Program-made: the position numbers and the translations under genes
Shown here: positions 53,799-62,925 of the stretch, one piece after another
Numbering within the stretch: the stretch's first letter is position 1
Layout of the letters: each line of letters starts with the position of its first letter
Source of the DNA: Pseudoduganella namucuonensis
Lineage (GTDB): Bacteria > Pseudomonadota > Gammaproteobacteria > Burkholderiales > Burkholderiaceae_D
DNA length: 64,000 nucleotides
Direction of reading: 5' to 3'
Assembly: GCF_900116645.1 (NCBI RefSeq)
Contig: NZ_FPBO01000031.1
Location: 1-64,000 of the forward strand
The notes under the pieces: generated by a model
Seen by the model: only the letters and a program-made list of their open reading frames with translations
Told to the model about the DNA's origin: nothing
Database searches by the model: none

Positions 53799-55139
53799 GT
53801 GGGCCTGTTTTCCCTGTTCAAGAAAGGCAAACCGGACGCCGCCGATGAGGGCGACGAGGCCGCCGCTCGCCTGGCCGCGGACAGCGAGGCGCAGCGGATG
53901 AGCGCGCAGACCCAGTTGCAGCGCGACATCGCGCGCGCCACCGCGATGAAGATCGACGCCATCGAGGCGGCGATGGAGGCGGACATCTTCAACGAGCCGG
54001 AGCCCGCCTGGGGCAGCCGCCCGCAGCGACCGCCACGTCCGCCCGCGCCCGCCGCCGGCGACGACAATCCCGACACCCTGCCCCTGCTGGACGCCCACAC
54101 CACCCAGTTGCTGGCCGACGACGAAATGCCGGCCCCGGTGGCGGCCGAGGAAACCGCGCCGGTGGTCGAGGAGAGCGCCATCCTGTACGCCAACGGCCAA
54201 GGCGCCGTGGCCGGGCAGATGCTCAGGGCGGCCCTGGCGGAAGCGGCCGGCCAAGGCGCGGCGCAGGACCGCACGCCCTGGTGGCTGCTGTTCGACCTGT
54301 ACCAGGCGGACGGCCAACGCGACGCGTTCGACAGCCTGTCCATCGACTACGCCAGCACCTTTGAAACCTCGCCCCCGCCCTGGCGCGGCCCCGCGCACGG
54401 GCCGCCGGCGGACGCCGCGGACGGGGCCGCCGGCGGCGTGGCGCCGACCCACGTCTTCGGCCACGCGCTGGACGCGGGCGTCGCCGCCCAGCTGGAACGG
54501 TTGCGCGCGCAATCGGTGCCGCTGCTGCGGCTGGACTTCAGCCACATCGCCACCGTCGACGCGGCCGGCTGCGCGCTGCTGCTGGAAACGCTGCGCGCGC
54601 TGCAGGCCCGCCAGCAGGATTTGATCGTGGTGGCCGCCGCCGAATTGGCGGAGCTGCTGCGCTCCTGTGTGTGCGTCGGCCGGCGCGACGACGGCGAGGC
54701 CATCTGGCTGCTGTTGCTGGAAACGCTGCAATTGCTGAACCGCGAGAAGGATTTCGAGGAAACCAGCATGGATTATTGCGTGACCTTCGAAGTGTCGCCG
54801 CCCGCGTTCCAGGCGCCGCGCAAGGTCGAAACGGCCGCGCGCCAGCCGGTGGCGGCGCCGTCCGAGCGCTACATGCTGCCGCCGGTGATCGGCGGCGACA
54901 TCGGCGGCCTGCTGGCGGCGATCGGCGCCTACGCGGAACAATATCCGGCGCTGGTGTTCGACTGCTCGCGCCTGGCGCGGCTGGAGTTCGGCGCCGGCAA
55001 CCAGTTGCTGGCCCAGCTGCAAACACTGGCGGCGGACGGCAGGCGGGTCGAGTTCCGCGAGGTCAACCACCTGGTCGCCGCGCTGATGCGGCTGCTGGGC
55101 TACGCCGGCCTGGGCCGCGTCTTCGCCCACAAGTACTAG
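53799..55139 (+). CDS. STAS-domain protein with duplicated modules
   Basis: A 446-residue cytoplasmic protein starting GTG, with GAGGAG upstream. After a charged N terminus (MGLFSLFKKGKPD) and a Pro-rich linker it has two related units, each introduced by a similar motif: DYASTFETSPPPW then a STAS-like fold with LLRLDFSHIATVDAAGCALL (about 200-290), and DYCVTFEVSPPAF then a second STAS-like fold with ALVFDCSRLARLEFGAGNQLL (about 345-446). STAS domains mediate protein interaction, as in anti-anti-sigma factors; the phospho-site Ser is not obvious. It lies between dksA and hslVU; role unknown. Confidence 0.8.
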   Translation: MGLFSLFKKGKPDAADEGDEAAARLAADSEAQRMSAQTQLQRDIARATAMKIDAIEAAMEADIFNEPEPAWGSRPQRPPRPPAPAAGDDNPDTLPLLDAHTTQLLADDEMPAPVAAEETAPVVEESAILYANGQGAVAGQMLRAALAEAAGQGAAQDRTPWWLLFDLYQADGQRDAFDSLSIDYASTFETSPPPWRGPAHGPPADAADGAAGGVAPTHVFGHALDAGVAAQLERLRAQSVPLLRLDFSHIATVDAAGCALLLETLRALQARQQDLIVVAAAELAELLRSCVCVGRRDDGEAIWLLLLETLQLLNREKDFEETSMDYCVTFEVSPPAFQAPRKVETAARQPVAAPSERYMLPPVIGGDIGGLLAAIGAYAEQYPALVFDCSRLARLEFGAGNQLLAQLQTLAADGRRVEFREVNHLVAALMRLLGYAGLGRVFAHKY

Positions 55140-55179
55140 CGCCGATTTGCCCCGCGGCATGGAGCGGGGCGTGGCATGT

Positions 55180-55207
55180 CTTGCAATTGCGCGCCCTGCC
55201 CCCATTT
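55180..55207 (+). promoter_or_regulatory. Sigma-32 heat-shock promoter of hslVU
   Basis: CTTGCA (55180-55185), a 14-base spacer and CCCCATTT (55200-55207), matching the CTTGAA/CCCCATNT heat-shock consensus with one mismatch in the -35. The expected start is about 43 bases before hslV. Confidence 0.8.
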
Positions 55208-55256
55208 CAGCGGCTGGCGTTCACACTGCGTCGAACGTCTTTACTTTGAGGTCAAC

Positions 55257-55805
55257 ATGGAACAATTTCACGGCACCACCATCCTGTGCGTGCGGCGCGG
55301 CAGCCAGGTCGCGCTGGGCGGCGATGGCCAGGTAACGTTGGGCAATATCGTCATGAAGGGCACGGCCCGCAAGGTGCGCAAGCTGTACCAGGGCAAGGTC
55401 CTGTGCGGCTTCGCCGGCGGCACCGCCGACGCCTTCACGCTGCTGGACCGCTTCGAGGCCAAGCTGGAAAAACACCAGGGCAACCTGCTGCGCGCGTCGG
55501 TCGAGCTGGCCAAGGACTGGCGCACCGACCGCGTGCTGCGCCGCCTGGAGGCCATGTTGCTGGTGGCCGATGCCACCTCCACCCTGGTGATCACCGGCAA
55601 CGGCGACGTGCTCGAGCCCGAGAAAGGCATAGGCGCGATCGGCTCCGGCGGCACCTACGCCCAGTCGGCGGCCCTGGCGCTGCAGGAAAACACCGAGCTC
55701 AGCCCGGCCGAGATCGTGAAGAAGTCGCTGACCATCGCCGGCGAGCTGTGCATTTACACCAATATGTCCCACATCATTGAAACCCTGGACGGGGAAGCGC
55801 CATGA
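55257..55805 (+). CDS. hslV: HslV peptidase subunit of the HslUV protease
   Basis: HslV forms the dodecameric proteolytic core of HslUV. The 182-residue protein reads MEQFHGTTILCVRR: the six residues before the first Thr are a short propeptide, and T7 is the N-terminal nucleophile after processing. GGDGQVTLGN, GFAGGTADAFTLLDRFE, KDWRTDR and GSGGTYAQSAA are family motifs. The stop region overlaps hslU by four bases (ATGA). A sigma-32 type promoter precedes it. Confidence 0.97.
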   Translation: MEQFHGTTILCVRRGSQVALGGDGQVTLGNIVMKGTARKVRKLYQGKVLCGFAGGTADAFTLLDRFEAKLEKHQGNLLRASVELAKDWRTDRVLRRLEAMLLVADATSTLVITGNGDVLEPEKGIGAIGSGGTYAQSAALALQENTELSPAEIVKKSLTIAGELCIYTNMSHIIETLDGEAP

Positions 55806-57142
55806 ACATGACACCGCTGGAAATCGTCGGAGAACTCGACAAGCACGTGGTCGGCCAGGGCAAGGCCAAGCGCGCGGTCGCCATCGCGCTGCGCAACCGC
55901 TGGCGCCGCCAGCAGGTGGCCGAGCCGCTGCGCCACGAGATCACGCCGAAGAACATCCTGATGATCGGTCCCACCGGCGTCGGCAAGACCGAGATCGCGC
56001 GCCGCCTGGCCAAGCTGGCCGACGCGCCCTTCATCAAGATCGAGGCCACCAAGTTCACCGAGGTGGGCTATGTGGGCCGCGACGTCGACACCATCATCCG
56101 CGACTTGATCGACATCGGCGTCAAGCAGACCCGCCAGGCCGAGATGGCCAAGGTGCGCGCGCGCGCCGAGGACGCCGCCGAGGACCGCGTGCTCGACATC
56201 CTGCTGCCGCCGGCGCGCGACTTCGGCTTCAGCGCCGCCGCCACGCCCGCCCCCGAGGACAAGCCGGACACCACGCGCCAGACCTTCCGCAAGCGCTTGC
56301 GCCAGGGCGAGCTGGACGACAAGGAGATCGAGATCGAGCTGGCCGACAGCGCGCCGCAGATGGAGATCATGGCGCCGCCCGGCATGGAGGAGATGACGGA
56401 GCAGATCAAGTCCATGTTCTCGGGCATCGGCGGCGGGCGCAAGAAGGCGCGCAAGGTCAAGATCAAGGAGGCCATGAAGCTGCTGCTGGACGAGGAGGCC
56501 GCCAAGCTGGTCAACGAGGACGAGATGAAGCAGAAGGCGATCCAGAACGTCGAGCAGAACGGCATCGTGTTCCTGGACGAGATCGACAAGATCGCCTCGC
56601 GCTCGGAGGTGGGCGGGGCCGACGTGTCGCGCGCCGGCGTGCAGCGCGACCTGCTGCCGCTGGTCGAGGGCACCACCGTCAACACCAAGTACGGCATGAT
56701 ACGCACCGACCACATCCTGTTCATCGCGTCCGGCGCCTTCCACCTGGCCAAGCCGTCCGACCTGATCCCGGAGCTGCAGGGCCGCTTCCCGATCCGGGTC
56801 GAGCTCGAATCGCTGTCGATCGCCGACTTCGAGCGCATCCTCACCAGCACCGACGCCTGCCTGACCAAGCAGTACGAGGCGCTGCTGGCCACCGAGGGCG
56901 TGACCATCGCCTTCGCGCCGGACGGCATCACGCGCCTGGCCGAGATCGCGCACCAGGTCAACGAGCGCACCGAGAACATCGGCGCGCGCCGCCTGTACAC
57001 GGTGATGGAAAAGCTGCTGGAGGAGATCTCGTTCACGGCCAGCGACGCCGGCGACCAGACCCTGGCCATCGACGCCGCCTACGTGAACGCGCGGCTGGAC
57101 GCGCTGGCGGTCAACGAGGACCTGTCGCGCTACGTGCTGTAG
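55802..57142 (+). CDS. hslU: HslU ATPase subunit of the HslUV protease
   Basis: HslU is the AAA+ unfoldase that feeds HslV. The 446-residue protein has LDKHVVGQGKAKRAVAIALR, Walker A GPTGVGKTE, the pore motif GYVGRD, an inserted I-domain (about 110-240), Walker B IVFLDEIDKI, sensor region LQGRFPIRVEL, and a C terminus ending RYVL, the tail that docks into HslV. Length and motifs are normal. It is translationally coupled to hslV. Confidence 0.97.
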   Translation: MNMTPLEIVGELDKHVVGQGKAKRAVAIALRNRWRRQQVAEPLRHEITPKNILMIGPTGVGKTEIARRLAKLADAPFIKIEATKFTEVGYVGRDVDTIIRDLIDIGVKQTRQAEMAKVRARAEDAAEDRVLDILLPPARDFGFSAAATPAPEDKPDTTRQTFRKRLRQGELDDKEIEIELADSAPQMEIMAPPGMEEMTEQIKSMFSGIGGGRKKARKVKIKEAMKLLLDEEAAKLVNEDEMKQKAIQNVEQNGIVFLDEIDKIASRSEVGGADVSRAGVQRDLLPLVEGTTVNTKYGMIRTDHILFIASGAFHLAKPSDLIPELQGRFPIRVELESLSIADFERILTSTDACLTKQYEALLATEGVTIAFAPDGITRLAEIAHQVNERTENIGARRLYTVMEKLLEEISFTASDAGDQTLAIDAAYVNARLDALAVNEDLSRYVL

Positions 57143-57162
57143 GCGGGGAAAGGGAGGCGACC

Positions 57163-57354
57163 ATGGCGAACAAGGCACTGGCGACGCGGCAGAAGATGCA
57201 GTTCCGCGTCGAGCCTTCGCAAAAACCCCGCAATCCCTATGCGGCGCTGGCCAAGGCGCGTTCGGCCGGCCCGCATGTCAAACCCGCCTCGGCGCAACGC
57301 CAGGCGGCCAAGCAGGCCCTCAAGAAAATCGATCCCGGGAAGTCCGGCGACTAA
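57163..57354 (+). CDS. Small basic hypothetical protein downstream of hslU
   Basis: A 63-residue protein (MANKALATRQKMQFRVEPSQ at the start, ALKKIDPGKSGD at the end), rich in Lys, Arg, Ala and Pro, with no membrane segment. GGGAGG six bases before the ATG and the 20-base gap after hslU support real translation in the hslVU transcript. The composition suggests a nucleic-acid-binding or disordered protein. It is not recognised; function unknown. Confidence 0.7.
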   Translation: MANKALATRQKMQFRVEPSQKPRNPYAALAKARSAGPHVKPASAQRQAAKQALKKIDPGKSGD

Positions 57355-57386
57355 TCCACCGGACTATTCCCTCTGCACGGCCAACC

Positions 57387-57451
57387 GGGGACAGACCCGC
57401 GACCAGAGCCACGTGCCTCTGCGACAGCTTGTGGCGCGAGGGTCTGTCCCC
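57387..57451. repeat. Long structured repeat, copy B
   Basis: 65 bases bounded by perfect 11-base arms GGGGACAGACC and GGTCTGTCCCC, with internal blocks CCGCGA, CTCTGCGAC and TGGCGCG as in copy A (28235-28300). Relative to copy A the fifth arm position is changed on both sides (T-A to A-T), so pairing is kept. It lies between the end of the hslVU operon and the convergent gspC. Confidence 0.75.
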
Positions 57452-57471
57452 TCGGATACGACGTACCTACT

Positions 57472-58032
57472 TTACTGGCGCGGCGGCACGTTGGTCGGCG
57501 GCGGCATGTCGACGCCGGGCCGCATCGACGGCGTGACCACCGGCGGCGCGGGAGGCTGCTGCGGCTGCTGCACGGGCGGCGGCGCCTGCTGCTGCATCGG
57601 CATCGGCGGCGCCATTTCCGCGCCGCCGGAACCCGGCGCGTCCTGCATCAGGTCGACCCGCTTGGGGACGCCGCCCTCGGCCAGCACCACGTGCTTCGCG
57701 TGCACCTCCTGCACCCTGACGCCGCTGGCCACCTCCGATCCCACCGGGTAGGCCTTGGCCGGCTGGCCGTCGGCGGCGATGATGGCGACGCTCTCGCGCC
57801 CGACGCCGGAGGCGACCACGCCGCGCAGCTGGTAGTTGCTGGGCGCGGCGACGGCGGTGTCGCCGCCGAACAGGCCCTTGGCCGCCGTGATCAACGGTTC
57901 CGGCGCGGCCTGCATCGGCACCGCGGCGATCGGCCGTTGCTGCGGCTTGAACAGCTGCAGCCCCCAGTAGGCGCACGAGGCGGACAAGGCCACCACGGCG
58001 ACGAATACGGCTATGACAGGCAAACGCTTCAT
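57472..58032 (-). CDS. gspC: Type II secretion system protein GspC (short form)
   Basis: GspC is the inner-membrane clamp that touches the GspD secretin. The 186-residue protein has one N-terminal membrane helix (about 5-25; VIAVFVAVVALSASCAYWGL), then the homology region with YQLRGVVASGVGRESVAII and the periplasmic beta domain to about 130. The C-terminal 55 residues are Pro/Gln-rich (MQQQAPPPVQQPQQPP) instead of a PDZ domain or coiled coil, so it is shorter than the 270-300 residues of classical GspC. It is the last gene of the T2SS run and starts 19 bases after gspF ends. Confidence 0.88.
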   Translation of the reverse strand: MKRLPVIAVFVAVVALSASCAYWGLQLFKPQQRPIAAVPMQAAPEPLITAAKGLFGGDTAVAAPSNYQLRGVVASGVGRESVAIIAADGQPAKAYPVGSEVASGVRVQEVHAKHVVLAEGGVPKRVDLMQDAPGSGGAEMAPPMPMQQQAPPPVQQPQQPPAPPVVTPSMRPGVDMPPPTNVPPRQ

Positions 58033-58051
58033 GAGGTCTTTCTAACGTGGT

Positions 58052-59272
58052 TCAGCGCACGAGCTGGTTGATTTCGATAATGGGCATCAGCACGGCCAGC
58101 ACGATCAGCAGCACCACCACGCCCATGGCCAGGATCAGCGCCGGCTCCAGCAGGCCGGCGATGCGCAGCGTGCGGCGCTCCAGGTCCGCCTCCTGGGCGG
58201 CGGCGGCGCGCTCCAGCATGGCCGGCAGTTCGCCGGTGATCTCGCCGGCCCGTATCATGTGGATCAGCATCGGCGGGAAGTGCTTTTGCGCCGACAGCGC
58301 GCGCGCCAGGCTGACGCCCTCGCGCACCGAGTCGGTCGCGTCCTCCACCAGGTGCTGCATGGCGACGTTGGTCAGCGTGTCGCGGCTGGTCTGCAGCGCG
58401 CGCAGGATGGGCACGCCGGAACCGCTGGTGATGGCCAGCGTGCTGGCGAAGCGCGCCGTGTTCAGGCTGCGCTCGAACTTGCCGTACAGCGGCGCCGTCA
58501 GCAGCCAGGTGTGCCAGCGCGTCTTCAGCGCGGGGTTCTGCAGCGCGCGGCGCCACGCGAACCAGGCGCCGATCAGCAGCACCAGCACGATGACGCCGTA
58601 GTTGCGCACGAAGTCCGACACGGCCAGCATCACCACCGTCAGCACCGGCAGCTTCTGCTTGGTGTTGGCGAACACGGACACGATCTGCGGCACCACATAG
58701 GTCAGCAGGAAAATGACGATCGAGAACGCCACCACGGTGACGATGGCCGGATAGGTGAAAGCCAGCTTGACCTTGTCCACCAGCGCGTTGCGGCGCTCGA
58801 TGTAGTCGGCCAGGCGCGACAGCACGCGCGACAGGTGGCCGATCTGCTCGCCCGACGCGACCAGCGCGCGGTAGATCTCGGCGAAGTCGCGCGGGTGGCG
58901 CGCCAGCACGTCGGACAGCGCGGCGCCGCCGATCACCTCGGAGCGGATCGACGCGATCAGGTCGCGCACATAGGGGCGCTCGGCCTGCTCCAAGAGGGCC
59001 GAGAAGGCCTGCTCCAGCGGCAGCCCCGCCTCCAGCAGGCTGGCCATCTGGCGCGTGAACAGCGCCAGCTCGGTGGTGGACAGGCGCTCGCCGAAGCCGT
59101 GCCGCGTGGCTTTGCCGGCCGCGTCGACCTGGGCCGAGATGGCGTCCACCTTCAGCGGCGTCAGGCCCTGCGTGCGCAGGTCGGCGCGCGCCGAGCGCGG
59201 GCTGTCGGCGTTGACCACCCCCTTCCTGGTGGCGCCGCCGGCGTCGACGGCTTCGTAGCGGTAGGCCGGCAT
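58052..59272 (-). CDS. gspF: Type II secretion inner-membrane platform protein GspF
   Basis: GspF is the polytopic platform protein on which GspE drives pseudopilus assembly. The 406-residue protein has the two repeated T2SSF cytoplasmic domains (about 70-190 and 270-395), each with the LARALSAQKHFPP/LLEAGLPLEQAFSAL type pattern, and membrane segments near 170-195, 220-240 and 375-400. It starts 3 bases after gspE ends, so coupling is tight. Confidence 0.96.
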   Translation of the reverse strand: MPAYRYEAVDAGGATRKGVVNADSPRSARADLRTQGLTPLKVDAISAQVDAAGKATRHGFGERLSTTELALFTRQMASLLEAGLPLEQAFSALLEQAERPYVRDLIASIRSEVIGGAALSDVLARHPRDFAEIYRALVASGEQIGHLSRVLSRLADYIERRNALVDKVKLAFTYPAIVTVVAFSIVIFLLTYVVPQIVSVFANTKQKLPVLTVVMLAVSDFVRNYGVIVLVLLIGAWFAWRRALQNPALKTRWHTWLLTAPLYGKFERSLNTARFASTLAITSGSGVPILRALQTSRDTLTNVAMQHLVEDATDSVREGVSLARALSAQKHFPPMLIHMIRAGEITGELPAMLERAAAAQEADLERRTLRIAGLLEPALILAMGVVVLLIVLAVLMPIIEINQLVR

Positions 59273-59275
59273 GGC

Positions 59276-60703
59276 TTAGTCCTTCGCCACGCGCAGCAGC
59301 TCGGCGCGGGTGGTCACGCCCTGCGCCAGCCAGCGTTCGCCGTCCTCGCGCATGGTGATCATGCCGTCCTTCTGGGCGGCGCCGCGCACCTCGGCCTCGG
59401 ACGCGCGGTCGTGGATCTGCGCGCGTATCGGCTCGGTGGTCTGCAGCAGCTCGTAGATGCCGACCCGGCCGTGGTAGCCGGTGTGGCCGCACTGCTCGCA
59501 GCCGACCGCGTGCCACTGGCCGTCGCGCTCGTCGTACTTTTTGCAGGACTCGCACAGCTTGCGCACCAGGCGCTGCGCCAGCACCCCCAGCAGCGAGGAC
59601 GACAGCAGGAAGGGCTCGATGCCCATGTCCAGCAAGCGGGTGACGGCGGCGGCGGCGTCGTTGGTGTGCAGCGTGGCCAGCACCAGGTGGCCGGTGAGCG
59701 AGGCCTGCACCGCGATCTGCGCCGTTTCCAGGTCGCGGATCTCGCCGATCATGATCACGTCCGGGTCCTGGCGCAGGATGGCGCGCAGGGCCTTGGCGAA
59801 GGTCATGTCGATGCGCGCGTTGACCTGGGTCTGGCCCACGCCCTGCAGGTCGTACTCGATCGGGTCCTCCACCGTGAGGATGTTGGTGGTGGTCGAGTTC
59901 AGCATGGACAGCGCGGCGTACAGGGTGGTGGTCTTGCCGGAGCCGGTCGGCCCGGTCACCAGCACGATGCCATGCGGCTGGTTGATCAGTTGGTCGAACC
60001 GCGGCAGCATCGCCGCGCTCATGCCCAGATGGTTCAGGTCCAGCCGGCCGGCCTCCTTGTCCAGCAGGCGCAGCACGGCGCGCTCGCCGTGGCCGGTGGG
60101 CAGGGTCGAGACGCGCACGTCCACCGGCTTGCCGCCCACGCGCAGGGTGATGCGGCCGTCCTGCGGCAGGCGCTTCTCGGCGATGTCCAGCTGCGCCATG
60201 ATCTTGATGCGCGAGATCAGCGAGCCGTGGATGGCCTTGCGCGGCTTGACGATGTCGCGCAGCGCGCCGTCGACGCGGAAGCGCACCACCGAGGTCTGCT
60301 CGAAGGGCTCGATGTGGATGTCGGACGCGCCCTCGCGCAGCGCCTGCGTCAGCAGCGCGTTGATCATGCGGATCACCGGCGCGTCGTCGGACGATTCCAG
60401 CAAGTCCTCGATGGCCGGCACGTCCTGCAGCAGCTTGGTCAGGTCCAGGTCGGCGTCGAACTCGTCGGCCACCTGCGAGGCGTCGCCGCCGGCGCCGGCG
60501 TAGGCGGCGGCGATGGCCTCCTCCAGGTCGGCGCGGCCCAGGTGCCGGATGTTGACGCGGCCGAAGCGGCGCGACACCTCGGCGATGGCGGCCGGCGCGG
60601 TGGCGGCGGACACGAACACGTCCACCGCGTGCTCGGCCTGCTCGCCCGGCTTGGCGAGCACCGCGTAGTCGCGGGCGAAGGCGTAGGGCAGCAGGTTGCT
60701 CAT
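59276..60703 (-). CDS. gspE: Type II secretion ATPase GspE
   Basis: GspE is the cytoplasmic hexameric ATPase of the T2SS. The 475-residue protein has an N-terminal GspL-binding domain (about 1-110), then the catalytic core with Walker A GPTGSGKTTTLY (about 250-261), the Asp box and Walker B around DPDVIMIGEIRDLETA, and a tetra-cysteine zinc site CESC...CEQC at about 380-403. All motifs are intact. The start overlaps the gspD stop (ATGA). Confidence 0.97.
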   Translation of the reverse strand: MSNLLPYAFARDYAVLAKPGEQAEHAVDVFVSAATAPAAIAEVSRRFGRVNIRHLGRADLEEAIAAAYAGAGGDASQVADEFDADLDLTKLLQDVPAIEDLLESSDDAPVIRMINALLTQALREGASDIHIEPFEQTSVVRFRVDGALRDIVKPRKAIHGSLISRIKIMAQLDIAEKRLPQDGRITLRVGGKPVDVRVSTLPTGHGERAVLRLLDKEAGRLDLNHLGMSAAMLPRFDQLINQPHGIVLVTGPTGSGKTTTLYAALSMLNSTTTNILTVEDPIEYDLQGVGQTQVNARIDMTFAKALRAILRQDPDVIMIGEIRDLETAQIAVQASLTGHLVLATLHTNDAAAAVTRLLDMGIEPFLLSSSLLGVLAQRLVRKLCESCKKYDERDGQWHAVGCEQCGHTGYHGRVGIYELLQTTEPIRAQIHDRASEAEVRGAAQKDGMITMREDGERWLAQGVTTRAELLRVAKD

Positions 60704-62925
60704 TCTGGTTGCTTGTTGTCGGTGGGCGGGACGGGCACGGGTGCGGGGGCGCCCGGCGCGACCGGCAACGCCAGGTGGCCGTTGCCCGGCAATGGCTGGC
60801 CGTTGTTCAGTTGCGGCAGCATGGGCTGGCCCAGGTCCTTGATCAGCACCGAGTCCTCGGGCTTGACGGCCTGCTGGGTGGCGCGCATGAAGTCGTAGCG
60901 GTCGGTGGCCAGGTTCATGCCCTGCTCGCGGTTGCGCATCACGACCGGGCGCAGGAACACCATCAGGTTGGTCTTCTTGCGGGTGCGCGACTGGTACTTG
61001 AACAGGTTGCCGATGACGGGCAGGTCGCCCAGGCCGGGCACCTTCTCCACGCCGCCGTTGGCGTCGTCCGAGATCAGGCCGCCCAGCACGACGATCTGGC
61101 CGTCGTCGGCGATCACGTTGGTCTCGATGGCGCGCGTCTTGAGGATGATGCCGCTGCTCGATGTGACCGAGGTGTCGATGCTGGAGCTCTCGTTGTAGAT
61201 CGCCAGCTTGATGGTGCCGCCCTCCGAGATCTGCGGCCGCACTTTCAGCGTCAGACCCACGTCCTTGCGGTCGATGGTCTGGAACGGGTTGGTGGTGGTG
61301 CCGGAGGTGGTGGTGAACTGGCCGGTCAGGATGGGCACGTTCTGGCCGACGCGGATGGTGGCCAGTTCGTTGTCCAGCGTGACCATGTTCGGCGTCGACA
61401 GGATGTTGGTGCCGCTGTCGGCCTGCAGGGTGTGCGCCACCGCGCCCAGGCCCAGCGTGCCGTTGGCCAGCTGCTTGAAGATGCCGACCGAGAGGCCGTT
61501 GCCCACCACCGGCGTGTTGTTGGAGATGCCGGCGGCGATGTTGAGCAGGTTGTTGTTGCCGCTGCTGAGCGATTGCAGGCCGCCCACGCGGTAGGTGCTG
61601 TTCTCGTTGCCGCTGGCGCCCACCCACTGCACGCCGAATTCGGACGTCTTGTCGGCCGTGACCTCGACGATCAGCGATTCGATGTAGACCTGGGCGCGGC
61701 GCACGTCGAGCTGGTCGATCACGTTGCGCAGGTTGCGGTACACCGATTCCGGCGCCGTGATGATCAGCGTGTTGGTGGACGCGTCGGCCTGGATGAAGCC
61801 GCCCGCGCCGCCCGCGTTCAGCTGGTTGCCGGTGTTGCCGCCGCCGCTCAGCAGCGGATTGGTGGAGCCGGTGGTGGCGCCCATGCCACCCTGGCCCTGC
61901 GCGCCGGTCATGCTGTTGCCGCCGGCCTGGCCAGTGCCGCCGGTGCTCTGGTTGTTCAGGCCGGCCGCGCCCAGCGCGGCGCCGGTCAGCGAGCTGTCGC
62001 CCGAGATCACCGAGCGCAGCGTCTGCGCCAGCTTGGTGGCCTCGGCGTTCTTCAGGTACACCACGTGCACATTGCCCAGCTGCGCGGTCGGCTGGTCCAG
62101 CTTGGCGATCAGCGACTTGGCCAGGTTGGCGCGCGCCAGCGACGGCGCGCGCAGCACCAGCGAATTGGTGCGCGGGTCGGCCAGCGCGCTGACGCGGCCG
62201 GCGTCCGCGCCGCCGGCGCCGCCCGGCTCCATCAGCTTGTTGACCATGGTGGCCAGGTCGCTGGCGATGGCGTAGCGCACCGGGATCACGTCCAGGTCGG
62301 AGCTGGCCGGCGCGTCCAGCGCGGCGACGATCTTGCCCAGGCGTTTCAGGTTGTCCGCGTAGTCGGTGATGACCAGCGAATTGTTGCCGATGTTGGCGTT
62401 GATGGTGTTGTTGGGCGTGATCAGCGGGCGCAGCACGGTCACCAGGTTGGCGGCCGACTCGTAGTTCAGCGGGAACACCTGGGTCGCGATCTGGTCGCCC
62501 TTCAAGGTGGTCGCGCCGATCTGGGTCGGCGTGGCCTGCAGCTTGGCCTCGGCCTCCGGCACCACCTTGGCGTAGCCGTCGCCGCTGACGATGGCGAAGC
62601 CCTGCAGCCGCAGCGCCGAGGCCAGCAGCGCGAAGGCCTGCGACTTGCTCAGCGAGCCCTCGGACACCAGGGTCAGCGTGCCTTTCACCCGCGGATCGAT
62701 CAGGAAGGTGATGTTGGTGTAGTGGCCCACCGCCTTGATCACCGACTCGATGTCGGCGCCGACGAAGTTGAGCGCGGCCTGGTCGGCCGGCGCCGGCGCC
62801 GCCCACGCGGCCAGCGGCGCCAGCAATGGCGCGGCGGCCGCCGCGCAGCACATCAATGCGGCCGCGCTCACGCGGCGGGAAACACGCATTGGAAGGGTCG
62901 ATTTGCCTACAGACTGTTTTTTCAT
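60700..62925 (-). CDS. gspD: Type II secretion outer-membrane secretin GspD
   Basis: GspD forms the outer-membrane channel. The 741-residue preprotein has a signal peptide (to about 42, AWA), N0 domain (LNFVGADIESVIKAVGHYTN), N1-N3 domains with a Gly/Asn/Thr-rich insertion in N3 (about 310-375), and the C-terminal secretin domain (about 450-650) with VGQNVPILTGQF and VPGLGDLPVIGNLFKYQ. A Pro-rich tail ends the protein; there is no obvious S-domain for pilotin binding. It overlaps the gspN stop by one base (TAATG) and gspE by four. Confidence 0.97.
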   Translation of the reverse strand: MKKQSVGKSTLPMRVSRRVSAAALMCCAAAAAPLLAPLAAWAAPAPADQAALNFVGADIESVIKAVGHYTNITFLIDPRVKGTLTLVSEGSLSKSQAFALLASALRLQGFAIVSGDGYAKVVPEAEAKLQATPTQIGATTLKGDQIATQVFPLNYESAANLVTVLRPLITPNNTINANIGNNSLVITDYADNLKRLGKIVAALDAPASSDLDVIPVRYAIASDLATMVNKLMEPGGAGGADAGRVSALADPRTNSLVLRAPSLARANLAKSLIAKLDQPTAQLGNVHVVYLKNAEATKLAQTLRSVISGDSSLTGAALGAAGLNNQSTGGTGQAGGNSMTGAQGQGGMGATTGSTNPLLSGGGNTGNQLNAGGAGGFIQADASTNTLIITAPESVYRNLRNVIDQLDVRRAQVYIESLIVEVTADKTSEFGVQWVGASGNENSTYRVGGLQSLSSGNNNLLNIAAGISNNTPVVGNGLSVGIFKQLANGTLGLGAVAHTLQADSGTNILSTPNMVTLDNELATIRVGQNVPILTGQFTTTSGTTTNPFQTIDRKDVGLTLKVRPQISEGGTIKLAIYNESSSIDTSVTSSSGIILKTRAIETNVIADDGQIVVLGGLISDDANGGVEKVPGLGDLPVIGNLFKYQSRTRKKTNLMVFLRPVVMRNREQGMNLATDRYDFMRATQQAVKPEDSVLIKDLGQPMLPQLNNGQPLPGNGHLALPVAPGAPAPVPVPPTDNKQPE

